Positions 27,761 through 39,603 of a DNA stretch of 64,000 nt are shown piece after piece. How positions within the stretch are numbered: the stretch's first letter is position 1; the number at the start of each line of letters is the position of its first letter. The position numbers and the translations under genes are program-made. The notes beneath the pieces were generated by a model. It saw only the letters and a program-made list of their open reading frames with translations, did not search any database and had not been told where the DNA came from. This stretch comes from Canna indica (lineage: Eukaryota; Streptophyta; Magnoliopsida; Zingiberales; Cannaceae). The stretch is from positions 51,697,501 through 51,761,500 of the forward strand of contig CP136898.1 of assembly GCA_034359265.1 (NCBI GenBank), given 5' to 3'.

Positions 27761-29526
27761 TTTTTGGACCATAGTCCACTCAACTCCCATAGCTGGAGGG
27801 ATTGAATATTTCCCGTTTGGATGATCGATCGAACCTTCCACTTCATAATTGTTTGAAGAGTAATTCTTCATTCTGCATGTACGCTCCTCAAACTGACACA
27901 TATATCATAACATTAATGATGAGATGGAATCAGATATTATAAGTAATAACAAAGTTAAGGGTTAAAAATGTTGGAACGTACCACTTCGAACAAAATCATT
28001 CTTGGGCACTAATTATATTATTAATCAAAATAACTCCACCCAGTTTTAAGCAACTGAGTGGGTGACCACTTTTTCTCCTTTTCCGTCACATCACATGTAT
28101 AATATGGCTTCCTAGCTGGAAGGAGCTACCATCAATCAATCAATTAATTAATTAATTATAATCAACCCCACATTATAATTTCATATATATAATATAATGA
28201 CACTCATAGTAAGAATTAATTGCTAATCTTTAGTCAATATAATTGAAGTATAGTAAATTCATCGAAATGGATTCAAGATAAAGCAAGAAATTAATACTAG
28301 GAAGCACCTGGAACTCGGCTTTCGTGTAAAGCAAATATAGCAGGCGCTAGTGGAAGACAAGAAAAGCGAAGAAAAAAAGTTTCAGATAAGAATCGAGTTA
28401 GTGGATGAACACAAGTCCATCTTCCAAAAGATCCACATGCGCTTAATTAATCGATTAAATATTCAAAGGATCGATCGATCTCTTCTTTTATTTAAAGACA
28501 ATTCCCTCCTTCGTATTCCGCCACACCATCTTCCTCGATAGATTTAATTCTCTCGCTCTCCGTTTTAATTACTTCACAGCAAGCATGGGTGGAATTCGCT
28601 TCCCGGTTTCATACGACGGAGGCTGAGGAGGAAAAGGGAGGGGGGAAAGCGGTGCAATACGTACGCTCGATCTCCTCCCTCCCCATCGATCCATGCGCGT
28701 CGTACGTCGATCGACTCATGAGGCCGCGCGCGTGCATGGTGAACCGGCAAGTCACACAACGGCACGAGCTAGTAGCTCTCCATCGATTTGGTTTTGCTAT
28801 ATCTACTGGGTGTTTTCTGTTGCAGTTAATATATTCGTGAGGTAGACTCGCTTCAAATGACAGCAACTCATAAACCTTGTATTAGTATTAACTACTGCTG
28901 CCTTTTGACAGATGTCGCATTAATAAAGTCAACTCTTTTACTAAGATATTTATTTTCCTTTCTTTTTTTTTGCCAATATATAAATATAGATTTATCTTCA
29001 GATGTCTGCTACTGCTAATACTTGTCGGGATTGATGGCATTTGCGCATATGAGTAGTATAAGAGAATTGGATAAGAGAAATTATTACATTGCTCGCATTA
29101 GACATATTTCCGGATTGGATTTCTCCTGGATATATAAAATAATCCGATGCAGGTGTGTTATTTCATTTGGATATAATCTTTTACATATTTTATAAATTTT
29201 ATTCATCATGTCCAAACAAACATGAATGGGTATTGGATATATGATCCTATCCATCTTCCTCTGTTATCCTATTCATTTTCCTCTCAAGTCCTAAATCCTA
29301 TCCGCCCATAGATTTGCCTCTAGTAAGATCGCCGACCGTTCGATGAGGGGAAGTTCTTCGCTCATCGTACCGCTTATAAAATCTTTTTCTTCTTGTTTCT
29401 GAAGTCTAGTTTTTTTCTCATCGACTTGGTGTTTTAGGAATTTTCCCGGCAATAACTTCGCTTCTTCTTCTGGTGAGCTCTTTGTTGATTTTGTAGGTCC
29501 TACCTTAGGTCAGTAGGTTTGAACTG
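27761..29526. other. Low-copy-looking DNA without a recognised gene
   Basis: No retrotransposon motif seen. 28550-28800 is CpG-richer (cgtacgtcgatcg, gccgcgcgcgtgcatgg) and could be a promoter or leader region. A minus-strand open frame at 27901-27761 (MCQFEERTCRMKNYSSNNYE...) resembles nothing I know. 29030-29310 has features of a small transposon (ccaaacaaacatg, ggatatatgatcctatcc), but I cannot place ends. Confidence 0.4.
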
Positions 29527-31388
29527 ATGTGTCCCCATTCTAGGGTTTCCGCGATGAGGAAGAAAAGTGTTGTAGTGAAGTCGGAATTCGGGATGCTAGT
29601 GAGGGATCCAAATTCCTACTCCTGGGTTCAGGAGGATGTGAAGGTGAATGGCTCGGTGTTAATCGACCTTGACAATATTATATCCTTCCGGGAGAGTGTA
29701 TCCATCGCTCGTGAAGGCGCCGAGGAAGATTACAAGTGTATTCCATGTCTCCTATCGGGTCGAGTGTATTTTAACACTAATTTAGAGTTAGTCAACTTTT
29801 TGTACCGGACTTTCTTCAACGAGTTGGGGATTTGCCTTTCATTTTTCGACTTCGAACATGGTATTCTGAATTTGGTTAATGTGGCTCCTACTCAGTTGCA
29901 CCTGAACAGTTGGGCTTTTGTTCAGTGTTTTGTGATTGTGATGGAGTGCCTCAACATCAAGCCAATCCTTTTTGCTATTTTTCAAGCGAAAGGGGCCCAG
30001 AAAGGGCTATGGGTGTCTTTGAATGTTGTTCCGGGGAGAAAACTCTTTGCTATGTTTAAGAGTTCATACAAAGGCTTCAAGACCCACTTTTTTAGGGTTA
30101 GGTCACGAGAGGGTGTTTGGCCTTTCTTTTTGGAGTTTCTATACTATACAGAGAGGTTTCCTCTATACTGAAGGTCGGATCCTCGCTCTGTTCAGGATTT
30201 TGAGAAGGGAAGTGTTCCCCCCGAGGACGAAGCTCTGATTGCCTTTTTGTCACAGAATTTTCCTTTTGTTCCCCTTTCTTCTCACGAGATATTTGATAGG
30301 AGTCACGACAAATCCTTGGTTTTGGAATATATAAGTAGGTTTTATGTTGCAGGTGTTCAGTGTGCCTTTTCTTCATCAGAAAATTACTCACTCGTTTGGC
30401 CTTTGCCTTGTGCGAAAGAAATGTCTTCACTGTGGAAGGCTCCTGATGCTCGTACTCGATGAGCGGTGATAAAAGGGAATGATTCGAGTGGTAAAGAGAA
30501 TAATTTTTTGGCCGAGAGTTTGCTGAAGTCCGTGAAGTCGCGACCCCCAAGGTCTTCAACGCCTCCCACTTCAGAGACGATCAACTGGTTTGTACCCTCG
30601 AATACTCCTACTCCTCCCAGTTCTCCCCTGAGGCACCGCAAAAGAAATAGAAGTACCATCGAGGGTCCGAGATCGGCAGATCTTCCGATGGGGGGTGTTA
30701 TGATTGCGCCTGAAGGGGTGATGGGAAATCCTCCGTCAACCATACCCTCTAGAGGTGGCAAAGGTGTTCATCTTCGTGCTCAGGTGGTGTCTTTTGTGGA
30801 GGTCGACCCATTGAATCCTTTCGGTCTCATCTCTTCGGCTTGACTGAGGAGCTGCAGGAGTCTTTGCTTAGGGAGTCGACGATCTGTTCTTGCGAGGCTG
30901 AGCCGCTGAAGAGGGCCCTGGAATCTAAGGCCAGCGAGGTTGATCGCCTAAGTGCCCGAGTGAAGGAGGCGGAGAACCAATCTGCAACTACCAAGGCAGA
31001 GATAGTTAAGCTTCATCAAGACTTAGATGTGGCCATAGTGGAGAATTCTCGTTTGCAGACCGAGTTTGAAGCAACCAAAACACGTTTGTAGGCTGAGGGG
31101 GACATATGGTGGTCTATTGCCCAGAGGCTGGAGACCGAAGTGGGTCACTTCAATGATGCTACTCTCAAGGTATACGATACCGGTTTTTATAAAGCAATCG
31201 AGCAGGCTCGACTTCTAGCTCTCGGGGTTGACTTTTCAGAGACTAGCCCTTCCAAGGAAGTGAAGGATGGTGGTCTTGTGATTCCGGAGCCTGAGGAGGA
31301 GGCTTCTACCCATCCCAGTGAGGAGGGTTTGCTAGAGAGTGGTGTTTCAGAGAGGAGGGCTTCTGCTACATCGGCTGGTGCCAAGTAG
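29527..31388 (+). pseudogene. Gypsy-type 'plant transposon protein' gag-like gene, broken
   Basis: About 620 codons if read through two in-frame TGAs (30169, 30460), a one-base shift near 30835 and a TAG at 31089. The N-terminal domain (VNFLYRTFFNELGICLSFFD, then LNSWAFVQCFVIVMECLNI and GLWVSLN) fits the gypsy-associated family annotated as putative plant transposon protein/Transposase_28. The middle is Pro/Ser-rich. The C-terminus is a coiled coil (KRALESKASEVDRLSARVKE, KLHQDLDVAIVENSRLQTEF) followed by KVYDTGFYKAIEQARLLALG and an acidic tail. It is the gag-like ORF of a large gypsy element. The long first frame (214 aa) could mislead a gene finder. Confidence 0.75.
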
Positions 31389-31649
31389 CCCCATTGGAGT
31401 ACCCGCACGTGGGTTACTCTATTTCGCCTGTAAAGAATTATTTCCCTTTGGGGCCTTTCAACTGTCAGCCCATTGTGGGTTTACTATGTGCTTTATATGT
31501 TATGCTTTCTGAAACATGTTTTTCCGACTCAATTTGTCCAGTAATATTTAGCTCCCCTCAAAAAAGGGAAAAAAATCTTTGTTTGAGGCTAATTCTTTGG
31601 TAGCAGCTCCGAGATTGTTTCGGAGATTGAGCTAGGCTCGCTTTCAATT

Positions 31650-32600
31650 TGAGCGATGGTGATAAAGTTCTGAGCTCCCTAGCGTGCATGGGGAAGGTAG
31701 GACTGTGCATGAGGAGTTGAGTGAGGGCACCAAGGCCAGAAGTAGTGACGTGGTAGCCAAGGACTTGCACTCGGGGGGTTCAGGCCGAGCTTGCCGAGGA
31801 GCGTAAGGTGGAAACACGCATGATGAGTCAAGTAAGGGCTCTTAGGCCAGAAGTAGCGGCGTGGTAGCCGAGGACTACACTCGGAGATTCAAGTCGAGCT
31901 CGCCGAGGAGCGTAAGGTGGAATCACGTGCAAGGAGTCATATAAGGGCTCTTAGGTCGAAAGTAGCAGCGTGGAAGTCGATAATTGCACTCGGGGGTACA
32001 AGCTGAGAACCGCAATCGAGGGCTCAACCCGAGCTCACCGAGGAGCGTAAGGCGGAACCATGTGCGAGGAGTCAAGTAAGGAATCTTAGGCTGGAAGTAG
32101 CAGCGTGGTAGCTAAAAGCTAGGTTGGTGAAAACCGAGTCCTAGTCATGTAAGGGCATTGAGGCCAGAAGTACTAACTCTGATAGCCGAGTAGGACCGCA
32201 CACGAGGTGTCGGGTAAGGGATTTGAGGCCAGAAGTAATGACGTGGTAGCCAAGGACCAGACTCGGTGAAAATCGAGTTCGCGAGAAGTGTGCTTAGGGT
32301 CATGTTACTCATTTAGAGCATGTCGGGCTGAGCCGAATGCCACATTTAGGGTCAAAGACCAGGCTTGGTGAAAATCGAGCATGCGAGAAGCGCACTTAGG
32401 TCATTTGGGGTGTGTGAGCCCATAATAGGCACTGAGGATGGCGAGCCAGATTGGTGTAAATCAAATTCTGATCGCTGAATGAAGCATCATGCTTTGAGGC
32501 CACGGGTAACGGCTCTGAAAGCCGAAATGTGTGCGGGAGTTCTGGTCGAGCTCGCTGAGGAGCACAAGGTGGAACCATGTATGAAGATTCAAGTAGGTTC
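31650..32600. repeat. Degenerate minisatellite, ~110-135-bp units
   Basis: Units carry gccgaggagcgtaaggtgga (near 31793, 31902, 32037, and degenerate at 32550), agtcaagtaagggctcttagg, and gaagtagcggcgtggtagcc. Spacing drifts from 109 to 135 bp. It follows the gag-like pseudogene and probably belongs to the same element. Confidence 0.75.
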
Positions 32601-32789
32601 CAAATAATGAAATATTTGAGTGGCTAGATGGTTGCAGAGTTCCCTGGACATACACAAAGAAAATATGCAAGAAATACAATTGTATTAAGTAATAATGAAA
32701 TTGCGGGTATAGAAGAGTGCTAGGCTTGTGCTTTATTTGTGTCTATTGTGGTGATTTGATCGCGACTTGAATTCTTTAAAGGATTGAGT

Positions 32790-33450
32790 CTGGGTTATTT
32801 TCGCATGTCCCATCCTGGGTTTGGCTCTGAGACCTTTGCCAGCTGTTTGCCTTCGACCGTGGAAAATGTTTGTGGGTCATTAGATTCTCTCTTTGATCCG
32901 ACCATCTTTGGCTTGAGGAATTAATTATAGTATCATCGGGCTTCTTTCTGGTCGACATGCAGCATGCCTACTTCTGTTTCTAAAATAGGAAACTTTAACG
33001 CCAAGTGGGGAATGGATATAAGAGTTACCAGATTGTTCAAGGAAGGTCGTCCTAGAATCATATGATATGGGCTGGAAATGTTGACGATTAGGTATTGTAC
33101 ATCAATGGTTTATGCCCTTGGCTGAGAGTTGAACATTCTCCTTAGACATATGGCTCCTCGGACGTCAACCTTTTCTCCTCAGAAGCCTACCAGGTCTCCC
33201 TTACATGGGGTGAGTGAGACTTCTGTTAATTGCATTTTCTCAAAAATAGAGTAGAAAAGGATGTCAGCAAAGCTACCTTGGTCGACTAGGACCATTTTGA
33301 TGATGAAATTCCCTGCAATCACAGAGATTATGACAAGGTCGTGTAGGTTTTGATCAGTTTCGTAAAAGTTAGATTTATAGAACGATATTATCGGGGTTTT
33401 AGAGGTGGACGGATGTGGACAAGTGGCGCTACTGACCGCCATTACTGTCT
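32790..33450 (-). pseudogene. Gypsy (Tat-lineage-like) protease fragment, antisense
   Basis: The minus strand codes LVIISVIAGNFIIKMVLVDQ then GSFADILFYSIFEKMQL (the active-site loop is usually D.GSS; here DQGSF), and after a stop/frameshift SPYHMILGRPSLNNLVTLIS, which matches the YNAILGRP.L segment, then HLALKFP. Orientation is opposite to the gag-like gene at 29527, so it belongs to a different insertion. Confidence 0.8.
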
Positions 33451-33621
33451 GAAAAGATCTTTTTCTGGCCGAGCTCGATTCTCTGCTTCTTGTAAGTCCG
33501 TCGGCGATGTAGTTGATGACCTTCCGGGGCTCATTTCCTGAGCGATCGGCTCGGCTGCCCTCCCTGTGACCTGAGTGGGGATTCGGAGGTGTCTAACTTA
33601 GTCGTCTAGGATTGTGGTTTC

Positions 33622-34885
33622 TGTAAGTGAAATGGACGCAATAGAGCTGGGGTGAATAGTGTTTCCTGCTTATTTTTACGCTACGTTCTATTCTTTAAAA
33701 AGTTGTCGATTTCTTTTTCAAGTATATATTCCAATGAGAAAATAATCAAGAAATCAACACTAATAAATCAATGCTAACACACCAAGATTTATAGTGGTTC
33801 GACAACACCGCCTATTCCATTACCTAAGCACCGTTCTTAGGATTTTACTTACAAATCTACTAAGTTAAGAATTTTTTACAATCGATGACTTTTCACCGGA
33901 AAGTCTCTACACTCTCTTCAAAGGCACTTCCATACTCGGAAGTTTTCGCCTTCACACCGAGTGAACTTTCTCACCTCAAATCCCAAGGAACACTCCTAAC
34001 CTAGCTTACACAAGTGGATTTAAACCTCTACACCAAGATAACCACCAAACTACAAGACCAAACACTAGGTCTTTATACACACTTGAATTTACAATCAAAA
34101 ACTAAAACCAAACAAACATTTACCACAAGAAAAGAGGATAGAATACTTATCACATGAAAACCAACATCTCTTCTTATGCCTAGCAAGCTTGAACAACCCT
34201 CCAATGATGATGCACTTCAAGATGAGGGATCAAGATGCTAGGTATGAGAGGAATGCTCAATGAAAGCTTAGAGGATGCAAAAATTAACTCAAGAGAGACT
34301 TAGGACATTAGTGATAGCAGAGAAAAGGTCTCAGGGAAGTTTATATAGCCTTTAGAAGAAATGGTGTCAAGTGAATATCGGCTCAACGGACATATTTTTC
34401 TGTCTGTTATAGTGTCAGTCGATCAGTCGGTTAATGGGTCGGTCGACTATCCATTCGACTAACAATCGATCAAATGGCTACTGGAGGTTTTCGTTGACAT
34501 CCAGTTGATGCCCGGTCGATCATTCGATCGATCGACCATGCAATCGGCCATTCGACCGGTAGTCGGTTTACAAGTTGATTTTTTTGTCATTCGGGTTTTG
34601 GTTTTCGGGTTTTGACATTTCGAAGTGCATACACCCTGGAGACCTACCCAAGCAAATTACAATCATTCTATGGACATTGTTAAATTACAACTTCTAATTT
34701 TCTTTGGTGAGTTTGTCACGAATTTGAGAAGCTCCAATGAGACTTGAATTTCCGAGACAATGCCAATGAACGATACCAACTTCAACCTGTGACTTTTATG
34801 CTTAAAACTTTGTTAGACATGGTTTGTTATCATGAAAACATTAATTGAGAATATTTGTGTGCAAGGATGCAACCATCGGGCAACA
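33622..34885 (-). repeat. SIRE-like copia 3' LTR, antisense
   Basis: Starts TGTAAGTGAAATG and ends GGGCAACA. Followed by ttctcccacttcttgatgatgac, the complement of a SIRE-type PPT (GTCATCATCAAGAAGTGGGAGAA). Its start matches the LTR at 63498. The sequence 34420-34560 has the GATCGACC/GGTCGACT-rich block. Confidence 0.8.
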
Positions 34886-35578
34886 TTCTCCCACTTCTTG
34901 ATGATGACAAACCTATAACTATAAGCGTTAAAAAAAAGGCATTTGGTTATTATATAAGCATGAATATGTAACACATGAGCGAGCAAATAAAAGATATATC
35001 AATTAAACCAAGTGCTCCCCCTATCAACATGCATATCTATAAACCAACAGTAACCTTAATACTCCCCCTATCATCATACGATACCTTTAATGTTAGGGAT
35101 ATGAAAGCTAGCACATGATAATTGGACTGGACTAGAACTATTAGGCCCGATCGAATCAGACCCAGCAATGCCCCATAATTTTCCCCAAGCCAAACCAAGC
35201 GCTCTGCCCGGGGGCTCCACCCGGCCACATCCTTAAAACAAGACTCGAGCTAGACCAGACATTATCACGTCCTTCCCGGTCATACATGGACATTCACGTC
35301 TTTCCTTATCTCGACGGATACACCATTACAGGCTCGCCTTCTTCGGGATTGGCCTCGACCCATTCTGGGCAACATCCCCGCGAGATTGCTTGGTAGCATC
35401 ATCACCTCCACCTACAAAAAGTATAGACACGGTGCACCTCAAGTAACCCTAATTTTTCAGTTTCCATTACCTCCACTAACTTGAGTGACAGAGTGTCTTT
35501 TGCAGGTCCCCCCATCGGCGTCCTACCAGACAAGGAGAGATACCAAACCGGACAAGAAGGCCCCAACTCTCAGGCACG
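34886..35578. other. Copia 3' internal remnant, then gypsy LTR-like fragment
   Basis: 34886-35090 has repeated ctccccctatcaacatgcatatct-type blocks of SIRE-like 3' regions. 35092-35578 starts TGTTAGGGATATG and contains tttgcaggtccccccatcgg, resembling a Tat-type LTR. No genes. Confidence 0.45.
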
Positions 35579-37372
35579 TGTTGGGATGGGAAGAAGAAGC
35601 ACAGCGGAAAAAGCGATTTAAAAATTCAAAACATCTCTAAACCAGCGATCAACTTTAGCAATCTTTAAGGAATTCAATCAACGAGTAGAAGGAGAAGATT
35701 TACCTTATACTACGGATGGTATGACTGCTCCCATCCCCGTTTCAGGATGCACACACGCACATCCTCCAAGGAAAGTCCACACCAAGCGCCTCGCAACAAG
35801 GGGGCAGCAAACACAAAGACTCGTTGTGGCTCAACGGAGAGGCAATCTCAACCCCGAAATGCACCAGGGTGAAGCCAGCCCTTCCACCAAGAATCGAGCA
35901 CCAAAGGGGAGGAAGAGGGGATGAGAAAACCACAGAACGAGGAGGGAGATGAAGGAATACCTCGTTGTCCTTCTTGGACTCCTCCAAGAAGATGAAGTAG
36001 ATGACACACCCAAGAGGAAGAGACCTTCAATCAGCTTCACAAAATCGGGGAAGGAAGCTTTAGATGGTTGGCCACCCAAGGAGATGAAGATGAGTTCTTA
36101 GAGCTTTTCTCTTCAAGAAGCCTCTCAAGAATGCAATCCTAAACCTTCTCCAAGATTAGTAACCAATTTGCTTAACCCCCTTGAAGGAGGTTAGGCCATC
36201 TATTTATAAGGGGCATAGGTTGCCACCTTGTTAGACCCGCCCCCCCTTTTTTAAATCCTCTCCCCGGAATTCAAAATTCCAGGGTTTGCCTCCAAAATAA
36301 TAATTTATATTTAATGGATTTATAATTAATTCGAAATTAATTAAATCCAACTAAATATAAAATTCAATTTATCTCTATAAATTAAATTCTTATTGATTAT
36401 GATTTATCATGTGGCAATCCCTACAATTTAGGGATGCCCTACAAATTAGGATTACTGAGGAACTCCTTTTTCGCGTATTCGTTCCTATAAAAAATATTTT
36501 TCCTATCATGTTCATATACGAGATCCGTGATCATGTTGCAGCATGTCCATGCTAGTAGACATATAGTGTCACATACGAACTTTATCTCATAAGGTTCGTT
36601 ACGAGGTTAGCCTGTTGTGTGTGACCCATTGGGCCCCATACTAAGCCAATAGTGAGTTGTGCATAACGAAGAGTCGGATCCGATAGAATGACTTCTATTC
36701 GAATCTTACGAGCCACCACTGAAACCCCTTTTGTATGGTCGTGAGAGACTCCACTCATAAGTCAAGATTAACGTCTAGCAATGTGTCATGACTACCCGGA
36801 TAGTGTGAGGTTCAATCTACATGGGATCGAACGCCCTTCGGCGATTAGTTATCATGCAACTAAGTCCCTCGGTTACAACATCCCGAAGTCGGCCAGGGTA
36901 CGAAAGAAGTGTCAAACTTTAATACCGTCTCATATGTATTCCACCCGCCAAGATGTCATCTCAATAATGAAACATCAGAAACATCTTCCTCACTTTCATG
37001 TCTACTCTGGCCAGAGATTCCCGAGTCGACACATGTAGGGACACATAGGACATTATCTCATCTGACTACGAGTAACTGATTCTATGTTGGTTTCTCACCT
37101 ACCTTCATGAATGCTTCCCCATGCCCAGTAATACCCGACACATGATGGTCACGTAGGGGTAGAACCGAAGCAATGGGTTGTCACTCACAACGTAACTATG
37201 ACAACCTCAGGTCCAAGGAATGCTTGCACCTACTATCACCCGAGGAACATCCTATTGACACTCACGTAAGGATTCCATTCTGTGTTCCTCGTGTAGGTCC
37301 GTTCAGTCAACTCATACCGTAATGAGCACCTGCACTTGTACATTATTGACTACTCATAGGTAATTGTGGAAT
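35579..37372 (-). repeat. Copia LTR (TNT1-like family), antisense, left arm of palindrome
   Basis: Starts TGTTGGGATGG, identical to the start of the LTR at 55700. Contains the poly-C block near 36240 and the long run agatccgtgatcatgttgcagc. It is cut at 37372, before the family's far end, where an inverted copy begins. Confidence 0.85.
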
Positions 37373-39603
37373 TCAGATGCCCCTGTTATAAATGTTCACA
37401 GTCGTAGGATCACCAATTAGAGGATTGATGATTCCGGATAGACTAGTGCACTTGGTAGCTGATCTCATAGTTACCTATGAGCCGTCAGTAATGTACAACT
37501 GCAAGTGCTCATTAGGGAACGAGTTTACTGAACAGATCAGCACGAGGAACACAAAATGGAATCCTCACATGAGTGTCAATAGGATATTCCTCGGGTGATA
37601 GTAGATGCAAGCAGTCCGTGGACCCGAGGTTGTCATGGTTACCTTGTGAGTGACGACCCATTGCTTTGGTTCTATCCCTACGTGGCCCTCAGCGTCATGT
37701 GTCAGGTATTAGTGGGCATGGGGAAGCATTCATGGAGGTAGGTGAGCAACCAACATGGAATCAATTACTCCTAGTGAGAGGAGATGATGTCCTATGTGTC
37801 CTTGCAAGTCTCGACTTGGGAATCTATGGTCATAGTAGACATGAAAGTCAAGAAGATATTTCTGACATTTCATTATTGAGATGACATTTTGGCGGGTGGG
37901 ATACATATGAATCTGTATTAGGGTTTGACGCTTCTTCCATACCCTAGTCGACTTCGGGACATTGTAACCGAGGGATTTAGTTGCATGGTAACTAATCACC
38001 GAAACACGTTCGATCCCTGTTGATTGAACCTCACACTATCCGGGTAGTCATGACACGTTGCTAGATATCAATCTTGACTTGTGAGTGGAGTCTCTCACGA
38101 CCACACTAAAGGGGTTTAGTGGAGGCTTGTAAGATTTGAATAGAAATCGTTCTACCGAATCCAACTCTCTATTATGCTCAACTCACTACTGGCTTAGTGT
38201 GGAACCCAATGGGTCACACACAATAGGCTAACCTCGTAACGTACTTTATGAGATAGAATTGGAATGCAACACTATTTGTCTACTAGCATGGACATGCTGC
38301 AACTCGATCACGGATCTCGTTTACGGACATGATAGGAAAGATGTTTCCTATAAGAACGAATGCGTGAGGAAGGAGTTCCTCGGTAACCCTAAGATGTAGG
38401 GCATCCCTAAATTGTAGGGATTGACACATGATAATATTTTATGTAGTTGATTATATTTAATTATGAATTAAATATTTAATCAACTACTTGACCGGGAATG
38501 TATTAAATTATGAATTAAATATAATTTGATTTTGAATCAAATTTACATGGTGGAAAAATTAGTTTCTAACCATAAGCCTAACCAATTAATTGGGAATTAA
38601 TTTATTTGGATAAATCATAATTAATACGAATTTGATTTATGAAGATAAATTATAAAATTAATAGATACATGATTTATAAGGATAAATCATAATTCTATTA
38701 ATTAATAAAAAATCGAATTATTTAGATAAACCTCTTTCCTATTATTTAGGGGATTAATTTATTTAGATAATTATCATTTTTATTTATAGACTCTTAATTT
38801 ATGGAGATAAATTAAAGTTTATATTTAATTATATTTAATTAATTTCAAATTAATTATGAAGTCAATAAAATATAAATTATTTTTGGAGGCAAACCCCAAA
38901 ATTTTGAATTCCGAAGAGAGAGTTTTTAGGGGACCGGGTCTACTCTTGTAGCTGCCCCCCCCCCCCCCCCCTCTCTATATATAGTGGCCGAACACCCCAT
39001 AGGGAGGGGTTGGTTAATTAGTTCTTCATCTTCTTGGAGAAGATTAAGGACTTGATTCTTTAGAGGCTTCTTGAATAGAAATGCTCCAAAGAACTCCTCC
39101 TCCTCTCCATTGGTGGTCGGCCATCTACATCCTCCTTCCCCAGTTTTCCGAAGCCAGATTGAAGGTGTTCTCTTCTTGGGTGTGCCGCAATCTTCATCTT
39201 CTTGGAGGAGTCCAAGAGGACAACGAGGTATCTTCACATTTTCTCTTTCGTTCCGGTGTTTTCTCATCCTCTCTCCTTCCCTCTTTGGTGCTCGGTTCTT
39301 GGTGGAAGGGCCGGCCTTGTCTTGGTGGATTTCGAGATTGAGAAAGCTTCTTCATTGAGCCACAATGAGCCCTGGTGTTTGTTGCCCCTATTGTTGCGAG
39401 GTGCTTGGAGTGGACTATGGTTGGAGGACGTGCACGTGTGTGTCTCAAGACGGGGATAGGAGCAGCCATACCAATCGCGGTTTGAGGTATATCTTCTTCT
39501 TCTTCTTCGATGTTGAATTCTTTAATATTGCTAAAGTAGATCGCTATTTTCGGGATGGTTTAAATTTTCTTAAATTGCTATTTCTTCTTCTCCCATGTCC
39601 TCG
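37373..39603 (+). repeat. Copia LTR (same family), sense, right arm of palindrome
   Basis: Reverse complement of the left arm over about 37466-39600, e.g. gcatgtccatgctagtagac (36539) against gtctactagcatggacatgc (38278). The ~90-bp centre (37373-37465) belongs to the part of the LTR lost from the left arm. It ends in cttctcccat, just short of the family end CCCATCCCAACA, and leads into a sense copia interior. Confidence 0.82.
38955..38985 (+). promoter_or_regulatory. LTR promoter region: (C)17 tract and TATA-like box
   Basis: C run 38955-38971 followed by tctctatatatagtgg. The related LTR at 42955-42990 has (C)19 and ctctctacatatagtgg. This is the likely core promoter of the retrotransposon; activity is unknown. 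Confidence 0.45.

Noticed and set aside
27617..27901. Minus-strand 94-codon frame as a small gene
   Set aside because: It runs through a (TA)n microsatellite and into a gypsy LTR end; no family recognised and no splice support.
29527..30171. 214-codon frame as a host gene
   Set aside because: Domain pattern and downstream coiled coil fit a gypsy gag-like gene, and the frame continues through stops.
37392..37999. Short open frames on both strands near the palindrome centre
   Set aside because: They lie within LTR sequence and are mirrored in the opposite arm; the same frames recur at 36781 and 56967.
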